From the NCBI GenBank assembly GCA_934661195.1, contig CAKUJD010000007.1, positions 1 to 64,000 on the forward strand: a stretch of 64,000 bases of DNA, in the 5' to 3' direction. Each line of letters starts with the position of its first letter. Within the stretch, counting starts at the first letter, position 1. Source of the DNA: an uncultured Muribaculaceae bacterium (GTDB taxonomy: Bacteria; Bacteroidota; Bacteroidia; Bacteroidales; Muribaculaceae). The position numbers were made by a program, and so were the translations under genes. The notes under the pieces were generated by a model. That model ran no database searches. It had not been told where the DNA came from and saw nothing but the letters and a program-made list of their open reading frames with translations. This document shows positions 9,064-18,341 of this stretch, piece by piece.

Positions 9064-10092
9064 TTACTTTGAGTTCTTTTTGTAATACTTGATGAGGCGC
9101 GGAATCACATCTTCCACATTGCCCGTAATCACGTAGTCGGCAATGTTGTTGATGGGCGCGTTGGGGTCGCTGTTGATCGACACTATTATCGAGCTGTCCT
9201 GCATGCCGGCCACGTGCTGAATCTGGCCCGAGATGCCGCAGGCAATATACAGCTTGGGGCGCACCGTGACGCCCGTCTGGCCAATCTGGCGCTCGTGCTC
9301 GGTGAAGCCGGCGTCAACTGCGGCGCGCGAGGCGCCCACCTCGCCGCCCAGGGTCTCGGCCAGCTCATAGATGAGCTTGAAGTTCTCCTTGCTGCCCACG
9401 CCATAGCCGCCGGCCACAATTATGGGCGAGTTCTTTATATTGATTTTCGACTTCTCCACCTCGCGGTCGATGATTTTCACCACATAGCTGGCCTCGTCGA
9501 TGTATTTCTTGGGGTCGAGGTCCACCACCACGCCCTTGTAGGCGGGGTCGAGGATTTCCTTCTTCATCACGCCCTCGCGCACGGTGGCCATTTGCGGACG
9601 GTGCTCGGGGTTGACGATGGTGGCCACAATGTTGCCGCCGAAAGCGGGGCGAATCTGATACAGCAAATCCTTATACTCCTTTTTGCTGATGGGGTCGGTG
9701 TGGTCGCCTATTTCCAGTGCGGTGCAGTCGGCGGTGAGCCCGCTGTGCAGGCACGACGACACGCGCGGGCCCAGGTCGCGGCCAATGGTAGTGGCGCCCA
9801 TGAAGCATATGCGCGGCTTTATTTCCTTAAACAGGTTGATCACGGCCTGGCTGTGGGGCAGCGAGGTGTAGGGATACAGGCGGTCGTCCTGCACCTTGTA
9901 GACCACATCCACGCCGTAGGGGAACAGCTGGTTTTCGATGCCCTCCAGCTTGTCGCCAATCACAAGCGCTTCGAGCTTTATGCCGAGTTGCGAGGCAAGG
10001 GCGCGGCCCTTGGTGAGGAGCTCAAGGCTCACATCGGCCACGCGGCCCTCATCATACTCGCAGTATACTACTAAATTATTCTTGTCTTCCAT
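9064..10092 (-). CDS. etfA: Electron transfer flavoprotein alpha subunit
   Basis: A 342-aa FixB/EtfA protein. Its C-terminal FAD-binding domain shows VRPKLYIACGISGQIQH followed by SINSDPNAPI and ADY, the classic ETF-alpha signature. Together with EtfB it carries electrons from the acyl-CoA dehydrogenase. It lies between etfB and the dehydrogenase gene with short gaps (32 and 18 bp), so the three proteins probably form one redox unit. Confidence 0.95.
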   Translation of the reverse strand: MEDKNNLVVYCEYDEGRVADVSLELLTKGRALASQLGIKLEALVIGDKLEGIENQLFPYGVDVVYKVQDDRLYPYTSLPHSQAVINLFKEIKPRICFMGATTIGRDLGPRVSSCLHSGLTADCTALEIGDHTDPISKKEYKDLLYQIRPAFGGNIVATIVNPEHRPQMATVREGVMKKEILDPAYKGVVVDLDPKKYIDEASYVVKIIDREVEKSKINIKNSPIIVAGGYGVGSKENFKLIYELAETLGGEVGASRAAVDAGFTEHERQIGQTGVTVRPKLYIACGISGQIQHVAGMQDSSIIVSINSDPNAPINNIADYVITGNVEDVIPRLIKYYKKNSK

Positions 10093-10124
10093 TTTTTTGT
10101 TCTGAGAAAAAGATTGAATGTGTG

Positions 10125-10997
10125 TTAGCCTATAATGTGGTCGGCGATGAGATCCTTCACAAGGCCTTCGATCTGGGCCTCGTCGGCGCCGTCGAGGCGC
10201 TTAGCCTCCTTGGCCTGGAACACCACGTTGACCACCGTCTTAACCTTGGTGGGCGAGCCCTTGAGGCCTATCTGTTCGGGATCGGCCTTGATGTCGGCTG
10301 CGCTCCACTCGCCCAGCTGCAGATAGCTGCGGCTGTCCACCAGCTGCTGCACCTTTGCGTCGAGCTTGGCCTTCTCGCTGGGAGTGGCCGCATACTTGAA
10401 CTTCTGCACCAGGCGCGCGTTGCGCGGGCGGCAGGCGTCGGCGGTGCCGTTCACTGTCACCACCAGGGGCAGCGGGGCCTCCACGGTTTCAAATCCGCGC
10501 TCAATGCGGCGCTTAATCACGGCTTTGCCGCCTTCCACCTTCACGCTCTCGGCATAGGTCACCTGCGGCAGGCCCAGCTTCTCGGCCACCTGCGGGCCCA
10601 CTTGGGCGGTGTCGCCGTCGATGGCCTGGCGGCCGCCTAAAATGATGTCGACCTTGCCAATGTGGCGGATTGCCGTGGCAAGCGCGTATGAGGTGGCAAG
10701 CGTGTCGGCGCCGGCAAGCGCGCGGTCGGTGAGCACGATGCCGGTGTCGCCGCCGCGATACAGACTCTCACGAATCATCTCGGCTGCGCGCGGCAGGCCC
10801 ATGGTGAGCAGCGTGATTTTTGAGCCGGGATTCTGTTCTTTAAGTTGTAAAGCCTGCTCCAGGGCGTTGAGGTCTTCGGGATTGAAGATTGCCGGCAGGG
10901 CCGCACGGTTGATGGTGCCATCGGCCTTCATCGCATCTTTACCAACATTACGAGTGTCGGGCACTTGTTTGGCCAACACAACGATATTCAAACTCAT
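10125..10997 (-). CDS. etfB: Electron transfer flavoprotein beta subunit
   Basis: A 290-aa FixA/EtfB protein beginning with the family pattern IVVLAKQVPDT and containing GRQAIDGDTAQVGPQ, which binds the flavin/AMP. First gene of the etfB-etfA-dehydrogenase operon. A near-perfect promoter lies about 120 bp upstream. Some ETFs of this family bifurcate electrons, but the sequence alone does not show that here. Confidence 0.95.
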   Translation of the reverse strand: MSLNIVVLAKQVPDTRNVGKDAMKADGTINRAALPAIFNPEDLNALEQALQLKEQNPGSKITLLTMGLPRAAEMIRESLYRGGDTGIVLTDRALAGADTLATSYALATAIRHIGKVDIILGGRQAIDGDTAQVGPQVAEKLGLPQVTYAESVKVEGGKAVIKRRIERGFETVEAPLPLVVTVNGTADACRPRNARLVQKFKYAATPSEKAKLDAKVQQLVDSRSYLQLGEWSAADIKADPEQIGLKGSPTKVKTVVNVVFQAKEAKRLDGADEAQIEGLVKDLIADHIIG

Positions 10998-11120
10998 AAT
11001 AATTTAGATGTTATGTTTAGTTTTTATATTAATGCTTGCATATGGCCTGCGCAGAGCTGTTGCAAGGGGGTGCGCAGGCGGTGGTTTCTCTACGTTGCAC
11101 AAAAAACCATTAAATATTCG

Positions 11121-11151
11121 CAAATTTACGCAAAAGCGCACACAACACAAA
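11121..11151 (-). promoter_or_regulatory. Promoter of etfB-etfA-dehydrogenase operon
   Basis: On the minus strand TTTG (11151-11148) is followed by exactly 19 bp and TAAATTTG (11128-11121), a perfect match to the Bacteroidetes -33/-7 pattern. Predicted transcription start is about 11115, leaving a leader of roughly 120 nt before etfB. Confidence 0.8.
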
Positions 11152-11224
11152 GATATTCAGCCGTCAATTAAAAATAATTAAGTTTTGCCCCGCGGCGCAG
11201 GGCAGTGCGTAATTGTGCGGCATG

Positions 11225-12523
11225 CTATTGCTTGGCGCCGTCAGGCTTGCCACCGCCCCACAGCTGGTCCATGCGCGCCTTCATGCGGTCCTCGGCCGGG
11301 TTGGGGCAGGCCTGCCACAGCTTGGCGCGGCCAATCTCGGCTGGCATGTAGTCCTGGCGCACGAAGTGGCCGGGATAGTCGTGGGCATACTTGTAGTCCT
11401 TGCCATAGCCCAACTCCTCCATGAGCTGCGTGGGCGCGTTGCGCAGGTGCAGCGGCACAGGCACGTTGCCCGTCTGCTTCACCAGCTGCAGGGCCGAGTT
11501 GATGGCCATGTAGGCCGAGTTGCTCTTGGGCGATGTGGCCAGATACACTGCGCACTCGCTGAGCGGAATGCGCCCCTCTGGCCAGCCAATCTTGCTCACT
11601 GCGTCAAATGCCGCGTTGGCCAGCAGCAGTGCGTTGGGGTTGGCCAGGCCAATGTCCTCGGCGGCCGATATCACCATGCGCCGCGCAATAAACTTCGGGT
11701 CTTCGCCGCCGGCAATGAGGCGGGCCAGCCAGTAGACGGCCGCATCGGGGTCGCTGCCCCGAATCGACTTGATGAAGGCCGAAATTATGTCGTAGTGCAT
11801 CTCGCCGTTTTTGTCGAAGGCAAGCGGGTTTTGCTGCAGCCTCGACGTCACTATCTCATCGTTGATCACAAATGGCTCGTGGGTGCTGAGCGACTGCATG
11901 ATCAGGTCGAGAATGTTGAGCAGCTTGCGCGCGTCGCCGCCCGAGAAGCGCAGCAGCGCATCGGTCTGCTCGATGCGCACCTCACGGTCGGCAAACATGC
12001 GGTCGGTCTTCACCGCGCGGTGAAGCAGCTCCAGCAGGTCGTCCTTGCCAAGCGGGTTGAGCACATACACCTGTGCGCGCGACAGCAGCGGCCTTATCAC
12101 CTCAAACGACGGGTTCTCGGTGGTGGCGCCAATCAGCGTCACCGTGCCGTCTTCCACCGCCCCCAGCAGCGAGTCTTGCTGCGACTTGCTGAAGCGGTGA
12201 ATCTCGTCGATGAACAGAATGGGACGCCCCTTCGAGAACATGCTCATCTGGTCGGCGCGGCAGCGCGCTATCAGGTCGCGCACCTCCTTTACACCGGCCG
12301 TGACAGCACTCAGAGTGTAGAATGGCACCTTGGTCTGCTCGGCAATGATTTTGGCCAGCGTGGTCTTGCCCACACCCGGCGGGCCCCACAGGATGAACGA
12401 CGAAATGTTGCCCGTCTCAATCATGCGGCGAATCACCGCCCCCTGGCCCACAAGGTGCTTTTGTCCTATGTAGTTGTCGAGCGAGGTGGGCCGCATCCGC
12501 TCGGCCAATGGTTCGAATTTCAC
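11225..12523 (-). CDS. rarA: Replication-associated recombination protein RarA
   Basis: A 432-aa AAA+ ATPase of the RarA/MgsA/WRNIP1 family, which acts at stalled replication forks. The N-terminus has RPTSLDNYIGQKHLVG, followed by the Walker A motif GPPGVGKTT and the Walker B motif ILFIDEIHRF. Then come GATTENPSF (sensor 1) and the C-terminal tetramerisation region with SAAEDIGLANP and the LPLHLRNAPT region. Length is normal. It is transcribed alone between the NhaC gene and the ETF operon. Confidence 0.95.
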   Translation of the reverse strand: MKFEPLAERMRPTSLDNYIGQKHLVGQGAVIRRMIETGNISSFILWGPPGVGKTTLAKIIAEQTKVPFYTLSAVTAGVKEVRDLIARCRADQMSMFSKGRPILFIDEIHRFSKSQQDSLLGAVEDGTVTLIGATTENPSFEVIRPLLSRAQVYVLNPLGKDDLLELLHRAVKTDRMFADREVRIEQTDALLRFSGGDARKLLNILDLIMQSLSTHEPFVINDEIVTSRLQQNPLAFDKNGEMHYDIISAFIKSIRGSDPDAAVYWLARLIAGGEDPKFIARRMVISAAEDIGLANPNALLLANAAFDAVSKIGWPEGRIPLSECAVYLATSPKSNSAYMAINSALQLVKQTGNVPVPLHLRNAPTQLMEELGYGKDYKYAHDYPGHFVRQDYMPAEIGRAKLWQACPNPAEDRMKARMDQLWGGGKPDGAKQ

Positions 12524-12615
12524 TGTATGCCTTTCCTTGAATTGTGAATTATTATGTTTCGCAACGCTAATTTAGCCCAAAAAATCCACTGGGGCAAGCG
12601 TCCGCCCCCCCGAAA

Positions 12616-13959
12616 TCACGCCGCCCGCTGGTGGGAGCGCGGAAATTGCAGCGCTATCGACAGCGCCACGGTGGCGGCCAGCGCCCACGCATAGTACTGG
12701 TAGGGCAGGAAGGCCACTGGACTCACCTTGGCCAGTCCGGCGGCCAGCAGCGACTGCGCCCCGTAGGGGATGATGCACTGCGTGATGCACGAGCATGTGT
12801 CGAGCAGGCTCGCCACCTTGCGCGGGTCGAGTCCGAAGGTCGACGCTATGCTGCGCGAAATCTTGCCCACGGTGATGATGGCTATGGTGTTGTTGGCCGT
12901 GCACACATTCACCAGGCTCACCAGCACGGCCACCACTGCCTGGGCGCCGCGCGCACCGTGGATGCGCCGCGTGAGCAGGCCTATGATATACTTTATGCCG
13001 CCGTTGTAGCTTATCACCTCAAGCAGGCCGGCTGCGAGCAGGGTGACTATTATCAGGTCGCTCATGTCCTTTATGCCGCCTCCCATGGTGGTGCACAGGT
13101 CAATAAGGCTGTGGCTGCCTGCGGCCAGAATCAGGCAGCTGGCAATGCCCACCGACAGCACAACCAGCACGTTGACTCCCGCCACAGCCAGCGCTATCAC
13201 CACCAGGTAGGGCAGCACCAGCTGCCACTGGGCCACGGGGTGGGGCGTGTAGGGCACCGCACCGCCCACGCCGCCTATGGTGGCATACACTGCCAGGGTG
13301 ACAAGCGCGGCGGGCAGGGCTATCCACAGGTTGGCCTTGAACTTGTCGTTCATCTTCACACGCAGGTTGCGGGTGGCGGCGATTGTGGTGTCGGAAATGA
13401 ACGACAGGTTGTCGCCGAAAAACGAGCCTCCAAGCACCACCGACACGAAAAACGGCACGCTGCCGCCCGTGGTGAGCGCCAACTGCTGGGCAAACGGCGT
13501 GAGGGCCACCACGGTGCCCACCGAGGTGCCTATCGACATGGATATGAAGCACGCTGTGAGAAACATGCCGGGCAGCAGAAACCACGACGGCAGCACGCGC
13601 AGCGCAAGGTCGACTGTGGCGTCGACCGCTCCGATGCCGTTGGCAAGAGCCGAAAACGCGCCAGCCATGATGAAGATCCATATCATATACAGTATGTTGC
13701 TGTTGGCCGCGCCAGCCGAGAATACCTCGATGCGTTCGGCCACCTTCATGCGCGGCATTGTGGCCATGGCCCACACCGAGGCCACAATGAAGGCTATCGA
13801 CAGCGGCATCTTGTAGAAGTCGCCGATAGCAGCCGACACTGCCACATAAAGCAGCAGAAACACTATGATGGGTGAGAGGGCGAGCAGCCCCTTGCCGTGT
13901 CCTATCACCACCTTTTCATGGCCGCCGCCAGCGGTGGCCGTGTGAAGCAGATTGTCCAT
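12616..13959 (-). CDS. NhaC-family Na+/H+ antiporter-like protein
   Basis: A 447-aa polytopic membrane protein of the NhaC superfamily. Hydrophobic segments alternate along the whole protein. The stretch SIGTSVGTVVALTPFA and the nearby GGSFFGDNLSFISDTT block are family-typical. The latter carries the acidic residues expected in the ion path. Sodium-proton exchange is the usual role. Some relatives carry small organic acids instead. A weak promoter (TAATTTTG on the minus strand at 14019-14026) precedes it. Confidence 0.85.
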   Translation of the reverse strand: MDNLLHTATAGGGHEKVVIGHGKGLLALSPIIVFLLLYVAVSAAIGDFYKMPLSIAFIVASVWAMATMPRMKVAERIEVFSAGAANSNILYMIWIFIMAGAFSALANGIGAVDATVDLALRVLPSWFLLPGMFLTACFISMSIGTSVGTVVALTPFAQQLALTTGGSVPFFVSVVLGGSFFGDNLSFISDTTIAATRNLRVKMNDKFKANLWIALPAALVTLAVYATIGGVGGAVPYTPHPVAQWQLVLPYLVVIALAVAGVNVLVVLSVGIASCLILAAGSHSLIDLCTTMGGGIKDMSDLIIVTLLAAGLLEVISYNGGIKYIIGLLTRRIHGARGAQAVVAVLVSLVNVCTANNTIAIITVGKISRSIASTFGLDPRKVASLLDTCSCITQCIIPYGAQSLLAAGLAKVSPVAFLPYQYYAWALAATVALSIALQFPRSHQRAA

Positions 13960-14067
13960 AAAGTGATTTTTCGCAGTTAAAATAATATGCTTTTATAATA
14001 ATGTTGTAGATTGAACTGCAAAATTACTTCATAATTCTGTATCACGGAAATAATTACGTTGCCAAAA

Positions 14068-15690
14068 TCACAGGTTCACGTCGGCCCACTCGGTGTAGGC
14101 ACGCGTTTCGCGGAATGTGATCACCGGAGTCACCTTGGCCAGTGTGTCGCGGTCTACCACCGATTGTAGCGGCAGTCCCTTCACCAGCTCGGGCTTCAGC
14201 CAGCTGTTGTTCCATAGGTTCACGTTGTGGCCCATCACCAGCTGGCACAGGCTCACATCGCTGTATGGCTCATGGTGCTGCTCCACGTCGGTGCTGTAGG
14301 TCATGTTTTGCAGCCACAGCTTGGTGTAGGTGGAGTTAGGCTGGCCTATGAGTTTGTCTCTCACGGCGTTGGCAATGCTGTTGCGCTCCTCTGGCTCAAG
14401 CGAGTTGGTCATGCGGCTCACCACACGCAGCGCATAGTGTGCCACGGCCACATTCTCGATGGCAATCTGCACCGCCACCGCGCTCATGGCGCGCACGTTT
14501 TCCACCAGTTTGCCTGGCACTTCTATCTCTTTTTCGTCGTCGCTTGGCTCTTTTAGCTTTCCGTCGTCGCCAATCACCCAAACTATCGTCTCTTTGTGCG
14601 GTTTCAGCTTCTCCTCCACGCGCTTGTCGAGGTCGCTGAGCATGGTGCGCATCTGCCCCGAGTTGGGATGCTTGCGGCCAAACAGCAAGATGTATATCAG
14701 GTGCTTCTGTATGCCGTCGAAGTCGCAGCCTTTTTTGCTGAAAATTGGTGTGTTGGCAATGTAATATAGCTTGTCGGCCTTTATCGAGTCGGCCACCACA
14801 TCGCTTGTGATGTGGGTCTTCGAGCTATTCATCCTGAAGTTGAGCAGCTCAAGCACCTGCTGCAATATGTAGGATATGTGCTCCAGCAGGTCCTTGTCGT
14901 TGCAGAATATGCGGTAGTCATCGCGGTAGCGCAATATCTCATATCCGTCTGATATGCCCTCCTTTTCGAGCCGCTCGTGCAGCATCATGTCGGCATAGGC
15001 GAGCACTATTTCGGCCACCACGTCGAATGCGCTGCTGCCCTGCGGAATGCCGATGTTGCGCCCGTGCTGCATGTCGCTGAGGCATGTGATTATGCCGCGG
15101 GCAATGTCGTGGTTGGCGCCGGTGGCCTTGGCCGTGCCTTTTAGCGACAGCGCCCAGTCGATGCTCTCGGGGTTTATCGACCCGTAGCAGTTGGTGATGT
15201 CGCTCACAAACATGTGGCGGAATTTGAGCGACAACTCCAGCGACCGCTGCTCAATCTCGTTCCACCAGTTGAGTATGGTGGCCGACTTGTGGAATGGTTC
15301 CACCTTGTCGGGAATCACCGGCAGGGCACACGACTTGATGTGCGGCACGCGGCACGCCTTAAAAAACGCCTTCACGCGCTCCCAGTTGCCCGGGCCGCAC
15401 ATGCAGCGCACCAGAAAGTAGTACATATATGGGTTGCACAGCGTGAGCGGACGCACCGCATACCGGCCGTCTTTGTTGAGCATTATGCCGAAGTTCACAT
15501 CGCTGATGCCGGCCGGATTGCGGCCCGACAGGCACTCGCCGTATGGCTTGTCGTCAATGGTCTTTGCCACAAATTGCAGCACAGGGCCGAAGTCAAAGTA
15601 TTCGGGAAGTTCAAAACTGTGATATTGCTCCGACTTCATCAGGAAGTCCATGGCCTTGGCCGAGTCAAGCGAAAGAATGTTTTTTGTCAT
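14068..15690 (-). CDS. Stand-alone reverse transcriptase, defence-associated/unknown-group type
   Basis: A 540-aa RNA-directed DNA polymerase with an intact active site: motif A FVSDITNCYGSI (Asp164), motif B GIPQGS (216-219) and motif C RYRDDYRIF (YRDD at 255-258, Asp257 and Asp258). There is no maturase, HNH endonuclease or integrase domain, so it is not a group II intron protein. The N-terminal 90 residues and the long helical C-terminal 250 residues are unlike retron RTs. The overall layout recalls the unknown-group/DRT/Abi-like RTs that protect against phage. I cannot assign the subclass with confidence. It sits 115 bp downstream of a broken Fic gene, between housekeeping genes, which fits an accessory insertion. 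Its GC content looks host-like. Confidence 0.85.
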   Translation of the reverse strand: MTKNILSLDSAKAMDFLMKSEQYHSFELPEYFDFGPVLQFVAKTIDDKPYGECLSGRNPAGISDVNFGIMLNKDGRYAVRPLTLCNPYMYYFLVRCMCGPGNWERVKAFFKACRVPHIKSCALPVIPDKVEPFHKSATILNWWNEIEQRSLELSLKFRHMFVSDITNCYGSINPESIDWALSLKGTAKATGANHDIARGIITCLSDMQHGRNIGIPQGSSAFDVVAEIVLAYADMMLHERLEKEGISDGYEILRYRDDYRIFCNDKDLLEHISYILQQVLELLNFRMNSSKTHITSDVVADSIKADKLYYIANTPIFSKKGCDFDGIQKHLIYILLFGRKHPNSGQMRTMLSDLDKRVEEKLKPHKETIVWVIGDDGKLKEPSDDEKEIEVPGKLVENVRAMSAVAVQIAIENVAVAHYALRVVSRMTNSLEPEERNSIANAVRDKLIGQPNSTYTKLWLQNMTYSTDVEQHHEPYSDVSLCQLVMGHNVNLWNNSWLKPELVKGLPLQSVVDRDTLAKVTPVITFRETRAYTEWADVNL

Positions 15691-15805
15691 AGCAGTTGAA
15701 TCTATTGGAAAATTAATGAAAAATGCCGTTACTCAGTATGATTGCCGTGCAGAGCGGCAAAAACCGTGCCGTGTGGTGGCTCAAGTTTTGGTGTCAATCC
15801 ATTTT

Positions 15806-16036
15806 CTAGCCCTCGGCAAGGGCCTCGTTGAAATATTTCACCATGGCCAAATATGCGTCTTGGGCCTTAAATCCAATGGTCCGTGTCTCGAAGATGTATC
15901 GGGTCTGGTCTTCAGTTAGTTTGCTGCCCTCAATTCGGTTCGAATTGTAGGCCAGCAGCACTTGGGTCTTGTGGTAAAGCCCGCCCTTGCGCTTTGCGCG
16001 CTGCTCATCGATGAGGAATTTTGTGAGTTCGTTCAT
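15806..16036 (-). pseudogene. Truncated Fic-family gene (N-terminal remnant)
   Basis: The 76-aa product begins with a typical Fic N-terminus. It has LYHKTQVLLAYNSNRIEGS, containing the inhibitory-helix pattern S-x-x-x-E-G, then LTEDQTRYIFETRTIG, and then stops. The Fic core with its HPFxxGNG motif is absent, and I find no continuation before the reverse transcriptase gene. It is therefore a remnant, or at most an antitoxin-like inhibitory fragment. A TATCTTTG box on the minus strand at 16090-16097 could still transcribe it. The open frame extends upstream to 16588, but that part overlaps the ATPase gene on the other strand and is spurious. Confidence 0.75.
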
Positions 16037-16231
16037 ATCAGCACATTTTGCATGGTTTCTTGTCTGCACACTGCATTCAGTTGCGTCCACAAAGATAGCT
16101 ACAATATCTTGAATGCGGCGCATTGTGCGGCGGTAATATTTTGCTGCCCCGGGGCGGTGTTTGCAACCAGGTTGCGAAAACCATGCGGTAACTTTGCGGC
16201 AGAAAACGTAAATAAAACGGACAAAGAAATT

Positions 16232-18127
16232 ATGAAGGTCAACAAAAAACTGATTAGAATCATCGCTGCCGCCGTGCTGCTGGCCGCCGCCGTTGCGGTT
16301 GAGCATTATGCCGGCCTTGCCACGTGGCAGCTGTTGCTGGTCTACATGGTGCCATACCTCATTGCAGGCTACGACGTGATAGCGGAGGCCGCCGAGAGCA
16401 TTGCCCACGGCGAGGCCCTCGACGAAGACTTCCTGATGTGCGTGGCCACTGTGGGCGCGCTGGGAATCGGCTTCCTGCCCGGGGCCGACACTGAGTTTGC
16501 CGAGGCAGTGTTTGTAATGCTGTTTTTCCAGGTGGGCGAAATGTTTGAGGACTATGCCGAAGACAACAGCCGCAAGTCTATTTCCCATCTCATGGACATA
16601 AGGCCCGACACTGCCAATGTGGTGCGCGGCGCCAATGTGGCCGTAGTGGCGCCCGACACCGTGGCCGTGGGCGAGACCATAGTGGTGAAGCCTGGCGAAA
16701 AGGTGCCAATGGATGGCATCGTCATCGAAGGTGAGTCGAGCCTCAACACCGTGGCCCTGACGGGCGAGAGCATGCCGCGCCCTGTGAAGGCGGGCGACGA
16801 TGTGTCGTCGGGCTGCGTCAATGTGTCGGGGCTGCTGCGTGTGCGTGTCACCAAGACTTTTGGCGAGTCTACGGCGTCGAAAATCATCAACCTTGTGGAG
16901 AATGCGGCCGGCAACAAGTCGCGCAGCGAGGCATTCATCACCAAGTTTGCCCGCATCTACACCCCCATTGTGGTTGGTGTGGCCGTGGTGCTGGCCTTAG
17001 TGCCGCCGCTGCTGTCTGACGCAGGTTTTGCGGGGGCTTTCCCCACGTGGCTCAGCCGCGCGCTCACATTCCTGGTGGTGTCGTGCCCCTGCGCGCTGGT
17101 CATCTCGGTGCCGCTCACTTTCTTTGGCGGCATTGGCGGAGCCTCTCGCCGCGGCATTCTGGTGAAGGGCGGCAACTATATGGATACCCTTGCGCGGCTT
17201 GGCACGGTGGTGTTCGACAAGACGGGAACGCTCACCAAGGGGCGGTTTGAGGTCACAGCCGTGCACCCCGACAAGTGCGACGGGCAGCACCTGCTGCACC
17301 TGGCGGCCCACGTTGAGCGCTATTCAACCCACCCGATTGCAGCCTCGCTCAAGGCAGCATATCCCAATGAGCATGACGGCTGCAAGGTCGACGGCATCGA
17401 GGAGGTTGCGGGCCAGGGCGTGCGCGCCACGGTCAACGGGCAGACGGTGTGCGTGGGCAACAGCCGCATGATGGATGCCATCGGGGCCAAGTGGCACCAG
17501 TGCCACAAGGCGGGCACCATTGTGCATGTGGCCATTGGCGGCGTGTATGCCGGCCACATAGTGATTTCCGATGCGCTCAAGCCCGATGCCAGCCAGGCCA
17601 TAGCCAGCCTTAAGGCTGCCGGAGTGGGCCGCACGGTGATGCTCACGGGCGACCGTGCCGAGGTGGCGCAGGCCGTGGCGGCCGAGACGGGCGTCGACGA
17701 GTTCCGCGCCGAGCTGCTGCCCGACGGCAAGGTTGGTGAGGTGGAGCGCCTGCTGGCCACCAAGCGCGCCGGCACCACGCTGGCATTTGTGGGCGACGGC
17801 ATCAACGACGCCCCTGTGCTGGCACGCGCCGATGTGGGCATAGCCATGGGCGGCATGGGCTCTGACGCCGCCATCGAGGCCGCCGATGTGGTGCTTATGG
17901 ACGACAAACCGTCGAAGGTGGCCCTGGCCATAGCCATTGCCCGCCGCACCATAGGCATCGCCATGCAAAACGTGTGGTTTGCCATTGGCGTCAAGCTGCT
18001 TGTGCTTGCGCTTGCAGCCGTGGGGGCGGCCACAATGTGGATGGCGGTGTTTGCCGATGTTGGCGTCACCGTGCTGGCCGTGCTCAACGCCATGCGCGCC
18101 CTCAGGGTGAAGCAGGGCGGGGCATAA
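16232..18127 (+). CDS. Heavy-metal translocating P1B-type ATPase (Zn/Cd/Pb exporter-like)
   Basis: A 631-aa P-type ATPase that should export divalent soft metals. Visible features: TGES (178-181) actuator motif, CPC in the membrane ion path (285-287), phosphorylation site DKTGT (Asp329) and the hinge GDGINDAP. The context SCPCALVISVPL followed by FFGGIGGAS resembles ZntA/CadA, not copper pumps. There is no N-terminal metal-binding HMA domain. ATG 16232 is preferred to the upstream in-frame extension, which overlaps the Fic remnant on the opposite strand. A TAACTTTG box at 16189-16196 is the likely -7 element. Confidence 0.9.
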   Translation: MKVNKKLIRIIAAAVLLAAAVAVEHYAGLATWQLLLVYMVPYLIAGYDVIAEAAESIAHGEALDEDFLMCVATVGALGIGFLPGADTEFAEAVFVMLFFQVGEMFEDYAEDNSRKSISHLMDIRPDTANVVRGANVAVVAPDTVAVGETIVVKPGEKVPMDGIVIEGESSLNTVALTGESMPRPVKAGDDVSSGCVNVSGLLRVRVTKTFGESTASKIINLVENAAGNKSRSEAFITKFARIYTPIVVGVAVVLALVPPLLSDAGFAGAFPTWLSRALTFLVVSCPCALVISVPLTFFGGIGGASRRGILVKGGNYMDTLARLGTVVFDKTGTLTKGRFEVTAVHPDKCDGQHLLHLAAHVERYSTHPIAASLKAAYPNEHDGCKVDGIEEVAGQGVRATVNGQTVCVGNSRMMDAIGAKWHQCHKAGTIVHVAIGGVYAGHIVISDALKPDASQAIASLKAAGVGRTVMLTGDRAEVAQAVAAETGVDEFRAELLPDGKVGEVERLLATKRAGTTLAFVGDGINDAPVLARADVGIAMGGMGSDAAIEAADVVLMDDKPSKVALAIAIARRTIGIAMQNVWFAIGVKLLVLALAAVGAATMWMAVFADVGVTVLAVLNAMRALRVKQGGA

Positions 18128-18341
18128 GGCCTGCGAGAATGAAACTCAGCGCGCCATGCGGCCACAAGGCTCTGCTTTTTGAGCCCGGCCGCAGGCGCGC
18201 TGCGCTTTTGTGAATATAATATATTGTGCCGCAGCAGTCATATATTTGGAAATCGTGGCGGCAAAAGCAGTGATTTTTTAAGCGATTTTATTAATTTTGC
18301 AGTGCAAAGCAAGACTCATCTTAAAATCACATATTAAAAAT

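Noticed and set aside
14068..15690. A retron or group II intron
   Set aside because: There is no maturase or endonuclease domain, no recognisable intron domain V hairpin, and no msr/msd-like inverted repeats beside the gene.
15806..16588. A 260-residue version of the Fic-like protein
   Set aside because: The first ~184 residues are antisense to the metal ATPase gene. Only the part from 16036 resembles Fic.
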